Assembly (NCBI GenBank): GCA_019119575.1
Contig: DWWT01000059.1
Coordinates: 1-64,000, forward strand
DNA from: Candidatus Enterocloster excrementipullorum
Lineage (GTDB): Bacteria; Bacillota; Clostridia; Lachnospirales; Lachnospiraceae
Reading direction: 5' to 3'
DNA: 64,000 nt
Part shown: positions 11,005-20,169 of the stretch, in pieces
How the letters are laid out: every line of letters starts with the position of its first letter
How positions within the stretch are numbered: the stretch's first letter is position 1
Program-made: the position numbers and the translations under genes
The notes under the pieces: generated by a model
Databases searched by the model: none
The model's input: only the letters and a program-made list of their open reading frames with translations
What the model was told of the DNA's origin: nothing

Positions 11005-12243
11005 ATGCAGTCGAAAAAGAAAAAAATTGCTGTAGCCGGACTGGGATATGTGGGGTTAGCAAATGCGGTTCTTTTGGCCCGGCATAACCAGGTGTGGGCT
11101 TTTGATACAGATAAGAAGAAAATGGACTGTCTGCGAGGCAGAAGCTCTCCCATTGCCGATTCGGAGATAGAGTCTGCGCTTGCGTCAGATGAGATAGATT
11201 TAGTGCCGGTATTTGATCCAGATACAGCCTACCGGGATGCGGAATTTCTTATTATTGCTGCGCCCACCAATTATGATACCACTCAAAACTGTTTTGACAC
11301 GTCAGCCGTAGAGTCAGTAATTCGGCAGGCCATGGCAGTCGGCACACACGCGGTCATTGTGATCAAGTCGACCGTGCCGGTGGGGTATACAGATTCCGTG
11401 AGACATAAGCTGGGATATAAAAAAATCCTTTTCAGCCCGGAGTTTCTTCGGGAAGGAAGAGCTCTTTATGACAATCTGCATCCTTCCCGCATTATTGTGG
11501 GAACAGACAGGGAAGAACCGGAGCTCATGGAAGCAGCGGAAGAATTTCTGAAGCTGATGAGAGACGGAGCGGAAGATGAGGCGCCGCCGGCAATGATTTT
11601 ACGGTATGGAGAGGCAGAAGCAGTAAAACTTTTTGCGAATACATACCTTGCTCTTCGGGTATCTTTTTTTAATGAGCTGGATACATATGCGGAGCTCAAG
11701 AACCTGGACCCGGTAGGGATTATAGAAGGTGTCTGCTTGGATCCGCGGATTGGGAAGGGATATAATAATCCATCTTTTGGTTATGGAGGATACTGCCTTC
11801 CAAAAGATACCAGACAGCTTCTGGCAAACTATAAAGATGTTCCGGAAAAGCTGATACAAGCAATAGTGGATGCAAACCGGGTTCGAAAAAACTTTGCCGC
11901 AGAACAGGCTGTCGCGGCGGGCAGAAGGCATTGCATAGAAAAAGGGAAGCCAAAGAGGACTCCGACCATCGGAGTTTATCGGCTGACAATGAAAAGTGGT
12001 TCTGACAATTTTAGACATAGCAGTATTCTGGGGGTTATGGAACGCATTCGGGAATTGGGGGTACCGATGGTAATCTATGAGCCTGCATTAAGTGGATATG
12101 AGGAATACGAGGGATATCCTGTACTTAAAGATTTGGCAGAATTTAAAGAGGCCAGCGATGTGATTATTGCGAATCGGAAAAGCAGTGAGCTGGAGGATGT
12201 GCGGGAAAAAGTATATACGAGGGATATCTATGGAAGGGATTAG
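11005..12243 (+). CDS. ugd: UDP-glucose 6-dehydrogenase family enzyme
   Basis: The enzyme oxidises UDP-glucose to UDP-glucuronate with two NAD+. It has an N-terminal Rossmann fold (IAVAGLGYVGLANAVLLA), the STVPVGYT loop, the FSPEFLREG motif and catalytic Cys264 in GYGGYCLPKDT, then a C-terminal UDP-binding domain. Length is 412 aa, which suits the family. It begins 3 bases after the sugar transferase stop and overlaps the following glycosyltransferase by 14 bases, indicating translational coupling. It suggests that the polymer contains uronic acid. A related UDP-sugar dehydrogenase specificity is possible. Confidence 0.92.
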   Translation: MQSKKKKIAVAGLGYVGLANAVLLARHNQVWAFDTDKKKMDCLRGRSSPIADSEIESALASDEIDLVPVFDPDTAYRDAEFLIIAAPTNYDTTQNCFDTSAVESVIRQAMAVGTHAVIVIKSTVPVGYTDSVRHKLGYKKILFSPEFLREGRALYDNLHPSRIIVGTDREEPELMEAAEEFLKLMRDGAEDEAPPAMILRYGEAEAVKLFANTYLALRVSFFNELDTYAELKNLDPVGIIEGVCLDPRIGKGYNNPSFGYGGYCLPKDTRQLLANYKDVPEKLIQAIVDANRVRKNFAAEQAVAAGRRHCIEKGKPKRTPTIGVYRLTMKSGSDNFRHSSILGVMERIRELGVPMVIYEPALSGYEEYEGYPVLKDLAEFKEASDVIIANRKSSELEDVREKVYTRDIYGRD

Positions 12244-13357
12244 ATCAGAGCAAAAAAAACTTAGAATTGTGCATCTGGTGTTCTCCTTTACCAGTGGTGG
12301 AATTGAAAATCTCCTTGTAGATGTGATGAATGGCTGGGATTCGGGCGACAGTCTCCTTTTGTGTATTATCAATGACGTAAAAAATGAACAGTTACTGGCA
12401 AAGATAAAATTAGGGGCGGATCGAAAGGTGATTTGCCTGGGAAGAAAGCCAAAAGGGGAAAAACTCCCTTATCTGCTGAAGCTAGAAAGAGTTCTGCAGA
12501 GATTTCATCCGGATATTATTCACTGCCACAGCAATGATGCCTTCCTCTTCAGCCTCCCTCTTAGATTCTTCCATATGAATGCAAAATATGTACTGACAAT
12601 CCATTCTACCCGGCGGTATTCAACATTTCGGACATTGGATTGTCTGATACATCGCCTATTTCTGAGTCAGATTTTTGCAATTTCGGAATCCGTACAGAGA
12701 GAAATTGAGGAGGCAAATCCAGGATTCCGTAGAGTGCGGCTGGTATATAACGGGTTGGAACTGGGGAAATTTGAGAACAGAGAGAGGCAATTCAATAAAA
12801 AAGATGTAAACAGGAGCAAGATTATCCTCTGCGTAGCCCGTCTTAATCCTCCGCATAAAGGGCAAGATATTTTGATACGAGCGTTGGGAATTCTGGCAGA
12901 TAAAAGGCAGGATTTTTTATGCATATTTGCAGGGAGTCCTCCTGCGAACCATCCGGAGATTTTGGAATATTTAAAGCAGCTGGGAGAAGAAATGGGGGTG
13001 GAGGACAGGATTTGTTTTCTGGGGGATCGGAATGATGTACCGGAGCTTTTGACGGGAGCAGATCTCTTTGTCCTGCCATCCCGGTATGAAGGCTTTGGAA
13101 TCGCCCTGATTGAAGCGATGGCCGCGGGGGTGCCAGTCCTTGCCTCGGATGTGGATGGAATACGGGAGATTGTAGGGGACAATGAATACGGCTGTTTGTT
13201 TCAAACGGAAAATGAGAAGGAGCTTGCGGAAAAGATAGATGCTCTGCTGGATACAGATATGGGGGAGATGATAGAGAGAGCGAGGGCCCATGTGCGCGAT
13301 TGCTTTAGCATAGAGAAAATGATGTGGACCATGAAAAAATTATACACGGGAGAGTAA
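12230..13357 (+). CDS. Glycosyltransferase, GT4-like (GT-B fold)
   Basis: The N-terminal domain opens with RIVHLVFSFTSGGIENL, the glycine-rich acceptor-side loop of GT4 enzymes. The C-terminal donor domain has KIILCVARLNPPHKGQDILI, the FVLPSRYEGFGIALIEAMAAG (E-x7-E) donor-binding motif and ASDVDGIREIV. Predicted length from ATG 12230 is 375 aa; this start follows ACGAGGG and overlaps the end of ugd, whereas longer in-frame starts run deep into ugd. It adds one sugar to the lipid-linked repeat unit; donor and linkage are unknown. Confidence 0.9.
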   Translation: MEGIRSEQKKLRIVHLVFSFTSGGIENLLVDVMNGWDSGDSLLLCIINDVKNEQLLAKIKLGADRKVICLGRKPKGEKLPYLLKLERVLQRFHPDIIHCHSNDAFLFSLPLRFFHMNAKYVLTIHSTRRYSTFRTLDCLIHRLFLSQIFAISESVQREIEEANPGFRRVRLVYNGLELGKFENRERQFNKKDVNRSKIILCVARLNPPHKGQDILIRALGILADKRQDFLCIFAGSPPANHPEILEYLKQLGEEMGVEDRICFLGDRNDVPELLTGADLFVLPSRYEGFGIALIEAMAAGVPVLASDVDGIREIVGDNEYGCLFQTENEKELAEKIDALLDTDMGEMIERARAHVRDCFSIEKMMWTMKKLYTGE

Positions 13358-13360
13358 AAG

Positions 13361-15043
13361 ATGGCGAGAGAAAGAATGACAAAAGAAGAACGGCTAGCTT
13401 ATTTTAACAGGTTGGTCACACCGGACACAAAACTGATGGATCTTTTTGATGAGATGACAATTTTGTGTGGCGATGGGATATTTATAAAAGAATATGAGTC
13501 GGGACAAACGGTAACCTGGAATGAGATGCATCGCTGGACGGATACAGTGGCGAAAGGGCTGATAGCGTATGGAATTGAAAAAGGAGATCACGTGCTGATT
13601 TGGGGAAAGAATTCCGTCGAGTGGGTCGTCTGTTTTCTTGCCTGCCTTAAAATCGGGGCGATATCAGTTCTTGGAAATACGGCGAATAAGGAATCGGAAA
13701 CCGCGTATCTATTGAAAAACGGGGATATTAAGATGATACTTATGGATGAGGGACTGAGCAGTGTGCGGTATGAGGAGGTAATGGAAAACCTATGCCCTGG
13801 TTGTTTGGATAGGATCTGGAATGGGAGCGGGGAATTTCCCTTTTTGCAATACATAATTTCTTTTGACACGGAGAATACGGATAACCGGAGAATAAGCCTG
13901 GCAGATGTAGAAGCCGCAGGAACAAATATTACAGATAAAGAGCTGGCAGAGCGGGCGGCAAATGTTGTTGCTTCCGATATCATCAATATTCAGTATACCT
14001 CCGGTACAACAGGGGATCCCAAGGGGGCTATGTGGGATCAGCGCTGTCTGCTCTATAACCTTCAGGGCATCAGCACAGATGTGGAGATGTATCGCGGAGA
14101 TAAGCTCTATACATCCATCCCTATTTTCCATAATTTTGGCCTTTTAGGGTGTATTGTATTTCCGATTATTTATGGAATTACTGTGGTGTTTTCCAACAAG
14201 TTTAAACCTGAGGAATTTTTGCGTGCATTGTATGAGGAGCGGCCGGCGATGACCATGGGCGTGACAACTATGTTTTTGGCCATGCTCTCCTGTCCGGAGT
14301 TTCACGCATATGATTTCAGCGGGTATGAAATGCGGATCGTGCTGGCAGGATCGCTTTGTCCGCAGCGGCTTCTTGAAGCATTGCGGAATGATTTTAAGAC
14401 AGACAAGGTGATTGTCCTCTATGGGCTTACTGAGGCCGCGGCTTCCGCCAACACGAATATGTCAGATCCGCTCAAGCAGCAATTGACATCTATCGGAAAA
14501 GCCAGCGGCGGCTACACGTTTCGAATATGCGATCCGGTTACGAGAAAGCCGCTTCCTGCAGGTGAGGAGGGAGAAATTGCCATTAAAGGAATTGCGGTGA
14601 TGCGCGGATATTATAAAAAGCCGGAGGAAACTGCTAAGGTTCTAGACGAAGACGGATGGTTCTATACAGGAGATATCGCTTGTATGGATGAAAACGGTTA
14701 TGTCTATATCAGCGGAAGAGCAAAGGATATGATCAACCGAGGCGGAGAGAAGATATATCCCAAAGAGGTGGAGAACTTTCTCTTGAGTCATCCGGCAATT
14801 TCAGATGCGCAGATAGTGGGAGTGCCAAGTGAGCGGTACGGAGAAGAGGTTATGGCATATATTATTACAAAAGCCGGAGAAGTGCTGACGGAAGAAGAAG
14901 TGAAGGAATACGTACGCGCGCATATGGCGGTGTATAAGACACCGAAATATGTCCGGTTTATTGATTCTTTTCCGTGTACACTGAGCGGGAAGGTACAGAA
15001 ATATAAGCTGGTGGAACGGGCCAGAAAAGAGCTGGGATTATGA
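13361..15043 (+). CDS. AMP-dependent acyl-CoA synthetase/ligase
   Basis: This adenylate-forming enzyme (560 aa) activates a carboxylic acid as an acyl-AMP and then normally as a thioester. Diagnostic motifs are the phosphate loop YTSGTTGDPKGA, YGLTEAAAS, the hinge YTGDIA and the C-terminal catalytic lysine region LSGKVQKYKL. It overlaps the next gene, a membrane acyltransferase, by 4 bases (ATGA). The coupling suggests that it makes the acyl donor used to decorate the polysaccharide. That is inferred: fatty acid, lactate-like and amino acid substrates cannot be told apart here. Confidence 0.85.
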   Translation: MARERMTKEERLAYFNRLVTPDTKLMDLFDEMTILCGDGIFIKEYESGQTVTWNEMHRWTDTVAKGLIAYGIEKGDHVLIWGKNSVEWVVCFLACLKIGAISVLGNTANKESETAYLLKNGDIKMILMDEGLSSVRYEEVMENLCPGCLDRIWNGSGEFPFLQYIISFDTENTDNRRISLADVEAAGTNITDKELAERAANVVASDIINIQYTSGTTGDPKGAMWDQRCLLYNLQGISTDVEMYRGDKLYTSIPIFHNFGLLGCIVFPIIYGITVVFSNKFKPEEFLRALYEERPAMTMGVTTMFLAMLSCPEFHAYDFSGYEMRIVLAGSLCPQRLLEALRNDFKTDKVIVLYGLTEAAASANTNMSDPLKQQLTSIGKASGGYTFRICDPVTRKPLPAGEEGEIAIKGIAVMRGYYKKPEETAKVLDEDGWFYTGDIACMDENGYVYISGRAKDMINRGGEKIYPKEVENFLLSHPAISDAQIVGVPSERYGEEVMAYIITKAGEVLTEEEVKEYVRAHMAVYKTPKYVRFIDSFPCTLSGKVQKYKLVERARKELGL

Positions 15044-16074
15044 AGAACAGTGGTGAGAATTTCAGCGGACAAAAGAAAGGGCGCATACTCTCTTATGACT
15101 TTATGAAATCAGTTGCTGTAGCGGGAGTGATTGTAGGACACAGCCTGGCGTTGGCGGCAGGCATGGCTCCAGAGCTGGCGGTTTTAGAACGATATGGAAC
15201 AGCTTTGATGCGTCCAGTGGTTCCTATATTTATCTTTCTCGCAGGCGCTCTTTATAAACCTAGGCAAAGTATGAGAGAGACAGGTCTACGGCTGCTGCGG
15301 CTTGTGACCCCCTATTTATTTTTTGCAGCAGTTTTTACGCTCATTTACGTGCTGACAGGGGTAAAGTTTGGGACAGTGGGATATATTCTGCGGGTTCTTA
15401 CCGGGGAAATTCATCCGGTGTATTACTATGTTTTTCTAATGGCGGAATATACCGTACTTCTGTTTGTGCTGGAACGGATTTTTGGATATGAAAGAATGAC
15501 AATTCCATTGTTTGCCACAATGGCTGTCCTCTCGATTCTTCACGGAAATTATTCCAAGGAGATATTCGAGAGAATTGGCCTGCGGGAGAGCATGACGCTG
15601 TTTTGTACCTACCGCTCTCCTTTCCTTTGGGGAATTTTCTATGCGGCGGGAATTGTGCTGGGACAGTATCCGAACCTTCGGGCAAAAGCAAGGGAATATA
15701 AAATTTGGCTTCGCAGCATATTTGCAGGGCTGTCGCTTTTTTACATTGTTATGGTGTACTTTGCTATCGGAGATTTGGATGGATTAAACTCTGTGATCAC
15801 GACTTTGATCTGTTTTTCAGCAATTCTCTGTCTGCTTACAATCCGCGTTCGCTCCAAAGGATGGCTGTTTTTGAGCAGGAGAAGCTACACGATTTATCTG
15901 GCTCATGTGCCATTTTATTATCTGATGGAGCAAATCTGGAAGGGGCAGGAGCATATGCCGGCAATAATTATAATCTTGACAAATTTGGCAGTTATGGGAG
16001 GCGGGGCAGCAGCGGTATGTGCTTTGGGAAAAGCAATATTCAAGAACCATTCCTTTTATGTCATTGGTTCCTAA
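15040..16074 (+). CDS. Membrane acyltransferase (acyltransferase 3 family)
   Basis: A 344-residue polytopic membrane protein starts with SYDFMKSVAVAGVIVGHSLAL, the acyltransferase-3 N-terminal pattern with a conserved His, followed by about nine further hydrophobic segments. The family transfers acyl groups to sugars at the membrane (OafA-like). The start overlaps the acyl-CoA ligase stop, and the flippase follows 12 bases after its stop. The group transferred could be acetyl, or something made by the upstream ligase. Confidence 0.82.
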   Translation: MKNSGENFSGQKKGRILSYDFMKSVAVAGVIVGHSLALAAGMAPELAVLERYGTALMRPVVPIFIFLAGALYKPRQSMRETGLRLLRLVTPYLFFAAVFTLIYVLTGVKFGTVGYILRVLTGEIHPVYYYVFLMAEYTVLLFVLERIFGYERMTIPLFATMAVLSILHGNYSKEIFERIGLRESMTLFCTYRSPFLWGIFYAAGIVLGQYPNLRAKAREYKIWLRSIFAGLSLFYIVMVYFAIGDLDGLNSVITTLICFSAILCLLTIRVRSKGWLFLSRRSYTIYLAHVPFYYLMEQIWKGQEHMPAIIIILTNLAVMGGGAAAVCALGKAIFKNHSFYVIGS

Positions 16075-16086
16075 GAAAGGAAAGAA

Positions 16087-17622
16087 ATGAGAACAAAGAG
16101 CAGTATTAGAAATTTGACGGCAGCATTTCTGGGGCAACTTTTGGGAATTGCGATCAGCTTTATTAGCCGGAAAATTTTTATTGGAGTGCTGGATGAGGAA
16201 TATTTAGGCATTAATGGGTTATTTACAAATATTCTCAGCATGCTTTCCATCATGGAACTGGGAGTGGGGCCCGCCATTGTATTTTGTCTCTATAAACCGC
16301 TGGCCGAGGACAATCAGGCACAGATATTGGCGCTTATGAAACTGTTCCGCAGATTGTACTGCTTGATTGGATGCGGAATTTTGGCTGCAGGGATCGGAAT
16401 TAGTTTTTTCCTGCCGGTGTTTTTAAAAGAAGCGCCGGATATTCCGCAGCTGCAGCTCATTTTTATTTTATTTGTAGCAAATTCGGCGGTCTCGTATTTT
16501 TTCTCTTATAAACGGTCGATGATTATTGCCGATCAAAGACGGTATATAGCTACAATTTATCGGTATACGGCATATTTCCTTTTGAATGCAGCGCAATGTG
16601 CAATACTGATTTGGACGGGAAATTATATACAATATTTGCTGATTCAGTTTTTGGCCACTTTTTTGGAGAATCTGCTTGTTTCAAAAAAGGCGGAACGGCT
16701 TTATCCATATCTCAAAGAAAAAACGACAGAGAAGCTGGACGCCAAAACAATAAAATCCATCTCTCAGAATGTAGGCGCCATGTTTTTCCACAAATTGGGT
16801 GGAATTTTTGTAAACTCGACTGATAATATAATTCTCTCCAAATTTATCGGAATCGGTGCGGTGGGGCTGTATTCCAATTATGAATTGGTTTTAAGTGCGC
16901 TTTCCAAAGTAATTTACCAGATTTTCGAGGCTTTTACCGCCAGCATCGGAAATATGGGGGCCACGGAAAACTCCGAAAAGTCACGAAAAATATTTTATGT
17001 ACTTCAATTCCTGGATGCCTGGATTTTCGGAGTCAGCAGTATATGCCTTTGGATTTTATTTAATCCTTTTATTGAAGTCTTTTTTGGAAAGAATATGCTT
17101 TTGGGACGGGGAACGGTGGGTGTAATCGTGGCAAAGTACTACCTTACGGGAATGCGAAAAGCGGTACTTACTTACAGAGATGCATATGGCCTATACTGGC
17201 AGGACAGGTATAAACCATTATTTGAAATTGTTATCAACATAGGAGCGTCTATTGCTCTTGTGGAGCGATGGGGGATTTCCGGTGTGTTTTTTGGAACCAT
17301 CATCAGCACAGTATCCACTTGCTTTTGGGTGGAGCCCTATATACTTTTTAAATATGTTTTTCAGACAAAGTCTGCGGAGTACTTTTGGCGGACTGCTGTA
17401 TATACAGGAGTTTCTCTGGCAGTAGGCGCGGCAATCACATGGATATCCGGTTCCTTTCAGCCGGAAGGAATTGCGGATTTCGCAGTTTTATGTGCGTTCA
17501 GCTTTGGAATGTCCAACCTGCTATTTCTGGCGATTTATTTTCGCAGGTGGGAATTCCAATATATTATTCGAACCGGCTGGTCATATTTCGCGGGAAGGAG
17601 ATTTATATGGATGAGGAAATAA
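16087..17622 (+). CDS. Polysaccharide repeat-unit flippase (Wzx/MATE-like)
   Basis: A 511-residue protein with about 12-14 hydrophobic helices; the N-terminus SSIRNLTAAFLGQLLGIAISFISRKIFI and the early segment YLGINGLFTNILSMLSIMELGVG are typical of polysaccharide transporters of the MOP superfamily. It would move the undecaprenyl-linked repeat unit to the outer face of the membrane. It follows the acyltransferase and overlaps the Wzz-like gene by 16 bases. Confidence 0.88.
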   Translation: MRTKSSIRNLTAAFLGQLLGIAISFISRKIFIGVLDEEYLGINGLFTNILSMLSIMELGVGPAIVFCLYKPLAEDNQAQILALMKLFRRLYCLIGCGILAAGIGISFFLPVFLKEAPDIPQLQLIFILFVANSAVSYFFSYKRSMIIADQRRYIATIYRYTAYFLLNAAQCAILIWTGNYIQYLLIQFLATFLENLLVSKKAERLYPYLKEKTTEKLDAKTIKSISQNVGAMFFHKLGGIFVNSTDNIILSKFIGIGAVGLYSNYELVLSALSKVIYQIFEAFTASIGNMGATENSEKSRKIFYVLQFLDAWIFGVSSICLWILFNPFIEVFFGKNMLLGRGTVGVIVAKYYLTGMRKAVLTYRDAYGLYWQDRYKPLFEIVINIGASIALVERWGISGVFFGTIISTVSTCFWVEPYILFKYVFQTKSAEYFWRTAVYTGVSLAVGAAITWISGSFQPEGIADFAVLCAFSFGMSNLLFLAIYFRRWEFQYIIRTGWSYFAGRRFIWMRK

Positions 17623-18410
17623 CGGATTGGAACTGGGGGAAATCCCGGCTAGGAGAAAGGCTGCAAAGCTGCTTTAAAGAGAAGGGATGGATGGTTTTTT
17701 TGGGACTCCTGGCGGGCCAGCTCCTGTTTATCTTGATATCGCTGCTTTTTTTAAAACCAGTATATGAGGCCAGGACTTCCCTGTATGTCAGCAATGTGAT
17801 GCAGACGACATCGCGTGGGAATATGGACATCAACGATATCACGGCCTCCCAACAGCTTGTCAATACATACATAGCCCTGCTGGAGGATGAGTCTGTTGTC
17901 AGTCAGCTCTCGAAACGGCTTACTGAAAATTTTTCCATCGAAGAGCTGGAGGAATGCTACCCTCTCGTCCGGATTGGGGACAGTTATTTTGTGGATAGGA
18001 AGGCATTGAAAAAATCTATCACTATGGAAGCGGCAGAGAATACGGAAATCCTGCAGATTTCTGTAAAAAGCAAAAACAGGGAGATTTCTGCGAAGGTCTG
18101 CGCATATGTGGAAGAGATTGCCGAAGGGGTATTTCAATCGGTGATACAGGCCGGGGAAGTTAATCAAATCGGTCAGGTAGAGGCAGGGGAGGAGCCGGTA
18201 AGCCTTGGACTAGTTGAGATGGGAATTTTGGGAGGAGCAGTGGGAGCAGCTTTGGCAGTGTTTGCTTTGCTTGTTATGTTTGTCTTAGATGCACGGATAC
18301 AAGATGTGGAAGATATAAAAACGCTATATCAGATACCGGTTTTGGGTGTTCTGCCTAGGTACGATATGTCTGCCAGCAGAAACCGGTATACAACTATAGG
18401 GGAAAGATGA
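17607..18410 (+). CDS. Wzz/CapA-like chain-length and kinase-activator protein (copy 1)
   Basis: A 267-residue protein with two membrane segments (about 32-53 and 204-228) flanking an external loop with the Wzz-domain pattern KPVYEARTSLYV...DINDITASQQLVNTYIALLEDESV. The cytoplasmic tail ends in IPVLGVLPRYD. In Firmicutes such proteins pair with a CpsD-type tyrosine kinase and control polymer length. ATG 17607 follows GGGAAGGAG within the flippase gene end. A second member is encoded at 19418; the locus may use one as kinase activator and the other as co-polymerase. Confidence 0.85.
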   Translation: MDEEITDWNWGKSRLGERLQSCFKEKGWMVFLGLLAGQLLFILISLLFLKPVYEARTSLYVSNVMQTTSRGNMDINDITASQQLVNTYIALLEDESVVSQLSKRLTENFSIEELEECYPLVRIGDSYFVDRKALKKSITMEAAENTEILQISVKSKNREISAKVCAYVEEIAEGVFQSVIQAGEVNQIGQVEAGEEPVSLGLVEMGILGGAVGAALAVFALLVMFVLDARIQDVEDIKTLYQIPVLGVLPRYDMSASRNRYTTIGER

Positions 18411-18423
18411 GGAAAAAACGATT

Positions 18424-19404
18424 ATGAAAAGACAGATTTTGATTTTTCTGCTGCTCTGTCTTGGGGCAGGGGGACTGATTTTCTATCATCAGAGCCAGAA
18501 AGAAGGCAGCGTTTCTTCCACTGTGCTGGGGGAATACAGGGATAAATATGGATTTGAGAAGGAGAGGCAGCAGGTGAATCAGGAGGAGTTCCAACTGTTT
18601 AATTTTCTGCATGATTCAGTGGATTATCAGAAGGATGTAACGTACAAGAGTATTCCGGAACGAGGCTATCTTACGCTGGATTATGCAATTCCTAAAGAGG
18701 AAGGAAAGTATCCGCTGCTGCTTTGTCTGCATCCCGGGGCTTGGACAGCCGGGGATAAGGAGGAGATGAGCTTTTACCTTTACACATTCAGCTGCTATGG
18801 CTATGCGGTTGCCACTGTTGACTATGGACTGGTACCTCATGTATCTATGATTGAGCAGACAGAGAATATATTGGATGCGGTACAGTATATGGTGGATACA
18901 TTCCCGGGGAAGATTGACAAAGAGCGGGTGATTATACTGGGGGCATCCTCCGGTGCACATTTGGGAATGCTTGCGACAGAGCGATTGACAAATCCAGAGC
19001 TGAGTTATCGGGAAATGTATGATTACCGGCTGGCCATGGTTGTAGCGGCATTCGGTCCTCTGGATTTCGATTATTTCATCAGCAACAATCTGAATAATGA
19101 AATGCTTTTCTACATTATAAACAATATGCAGGAAGTGGTAGGAGATGGGGCATATACTTATGAAGATGTAATGGATCTTCTAAGTCCCGGACGCAATTTG
19201 AACCCGTATCTGCCCAGAGTTCTGGTTATACATGGCGTAGAGGATAATGTGATTCCTATTGCGCAGTCACGGGCCTTTTATGAAGCACTTTTGGCAAACG
19301 GCACACCGGCAGATATGATTGAGGTACAGCACGGAGGACATTATATGATTACCAAAGAATTTGCCGAGCCCATTTATAACTATCTGGAAGAATATATAAA
19401 ATAG
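18424..19404 (+). CDS. Exported alpha/beta-hydrolase, probable carbohydrate esterase
   Basis: The 326-residue protein has an N-terminal signal/anchor (residues 2-21). The alpha/beta-hydrolase fold shows an oxyanion-hole region LCLHPGAWTAGDKEE, the nucleophile elbow GASSGAH, the acid Asp in HGVEDNVIPIAQS and the His in HGGHYM. The pattern resembles acetyl-xylan and feruloyl esterases (BD-FAE/Esterase_lipase group). Encoded between the two Wzz-like genes, it probably removes or remodels acyl groups on the polymer outside the membrane, opposing the acyltransferase at 15040. Substrate is inferred. Confidence 0.8.
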   Translation: MKRQILIFLLLCLGAGGLIFYHQSQKEGSVSSTVLGEYRDKYGFEKERQQVNQEEFQLFNFLHDSVDYQKDVTYKSIPERGYLTLDYAIPKEEGKYPLLLCLHPGAWTAGDKEEMSFYLYTFSCYGYAVATVDYGLVPHVSMIEQTENILDAVQYMVDTFPGKIDKERVIILGASSGAHLGMLATERLTNPELSYREMYDYRLAMVVAAFGPLDFDYFISNNLNNEMLFYIINNMQEVVGDGAYTYEDVMDLLSPGRNLNPYLPRVLVIHGVEDNVIPIAQSRAFYEALLANGTPADMIEVQHGGHYMITKEFAEPIYNYLEEYIK

Positions 19405-19417
19405 GAGCAATAAGGGA

Positions 19418-20155
19418 ATGGAGAAGAGACATACATTCAGCATAGTGGATTTAATGCGGCTCTGTATAAAACACATATTTGTAATATTGAGCGGGGCTGT
19501 CATAGGTGGTTTGCTGTTTTATCTGATATCGGCTTTTCTCATAAAGCCTCAGTACGAATCAAAGGCAGAGCTCTATATTTTTAATCCGGATAATATTATA
19601 ACCAACTCTGGTGTGGATGCCTACGATTTGGCCGCAGCACAAAAGATGGCAGATACATATATTGCGATTCTTACAGGGAGTACCGTAATGGATCAAATTC
19701 GACAGCGGGCGAGAGACCATTATACTATGAGTGCATTGGACGAGATGATGCGGTTAGATACCTCATATGGTAAAAAAGAGTTGACCAATAGGAGTCTTCT
19801 GGCATGTTTTACTGTAGAGAAGGTGAATGCGACGGAGGTTCTGCGTATTACGGCCAAGACGAATTCGCCGGTATTTTCTGTGGAGCTGTGTCAGTGGATG
19901 GTGGAATTGGCGATTGATCAGATACCAAAGATTATCGGCAAGGGATCTGTGCGGGATGTGGGAGGCTCGTCTTATCCGCTGGAGCCATCCGAGCCGAATC
20001 TGGCGGAGAATACGATAGTCGGATTGGGTGTAGGGGGCAGCCTTTCCATATTCATCTTGTGGGTCGTTTGGTATTTTGACAGAAAGATTACCACGAAGGA
20101 AAAGCTAATTCAAAAGACAGGAACCGTCATATTGGGAGAGATCCCTAAAATATAG
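19418..20155 (+). CDS. Wzz/CapA-like chain-length and kinase-activator protein (copy 2)
   Basis: A 245-residue protein with the Wzz topology: an N-terminal membrane segment (about 20-43), an external helical domain with KPQYESKAELYIFNPD and YDLAAAQKMADTYIAILTGSTVM, and a second membrane segment near 205-226 followed by a short cytoplasmic tail ending LGEIPKI. It is distantly similar to the protein at 17607. It precedes the polymerase and the tyrosine kinase and is the better positional candidate for the kinase activator. Confidence 0.85.
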   Translation: MEKRHTFSIVDLMRLCIKHIFVILSGAVIGGLLFYLISAFLIKPQYESKAELYIFNPDNIITNSGVDAYDLAAAQKMADTYIAILTGSTVMDQIRQRARDHYTMSALDEMMRLDTSYGKKELTNRSLLACFTVEKVNATEVLRITAKTNSPVFSVELCQWMVELAIDQIPKIIGKGSVRDVGGSSYPLEPSEPNLAENTIVGLGVGGSLSIFILWVVWYFDRKITTKEKLIQKTGTVILGEIPKI

Positions 20156-20169
20156 GAGGCAGAACGGCC

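Noticed and set aside
17385-17606. Longer N-terminus of the first Wzz-like protein
   Set aside because: It overlaps the flippase for over 200 bases; ATG 17607 has a strong SD and gives the normal Wzz topology.
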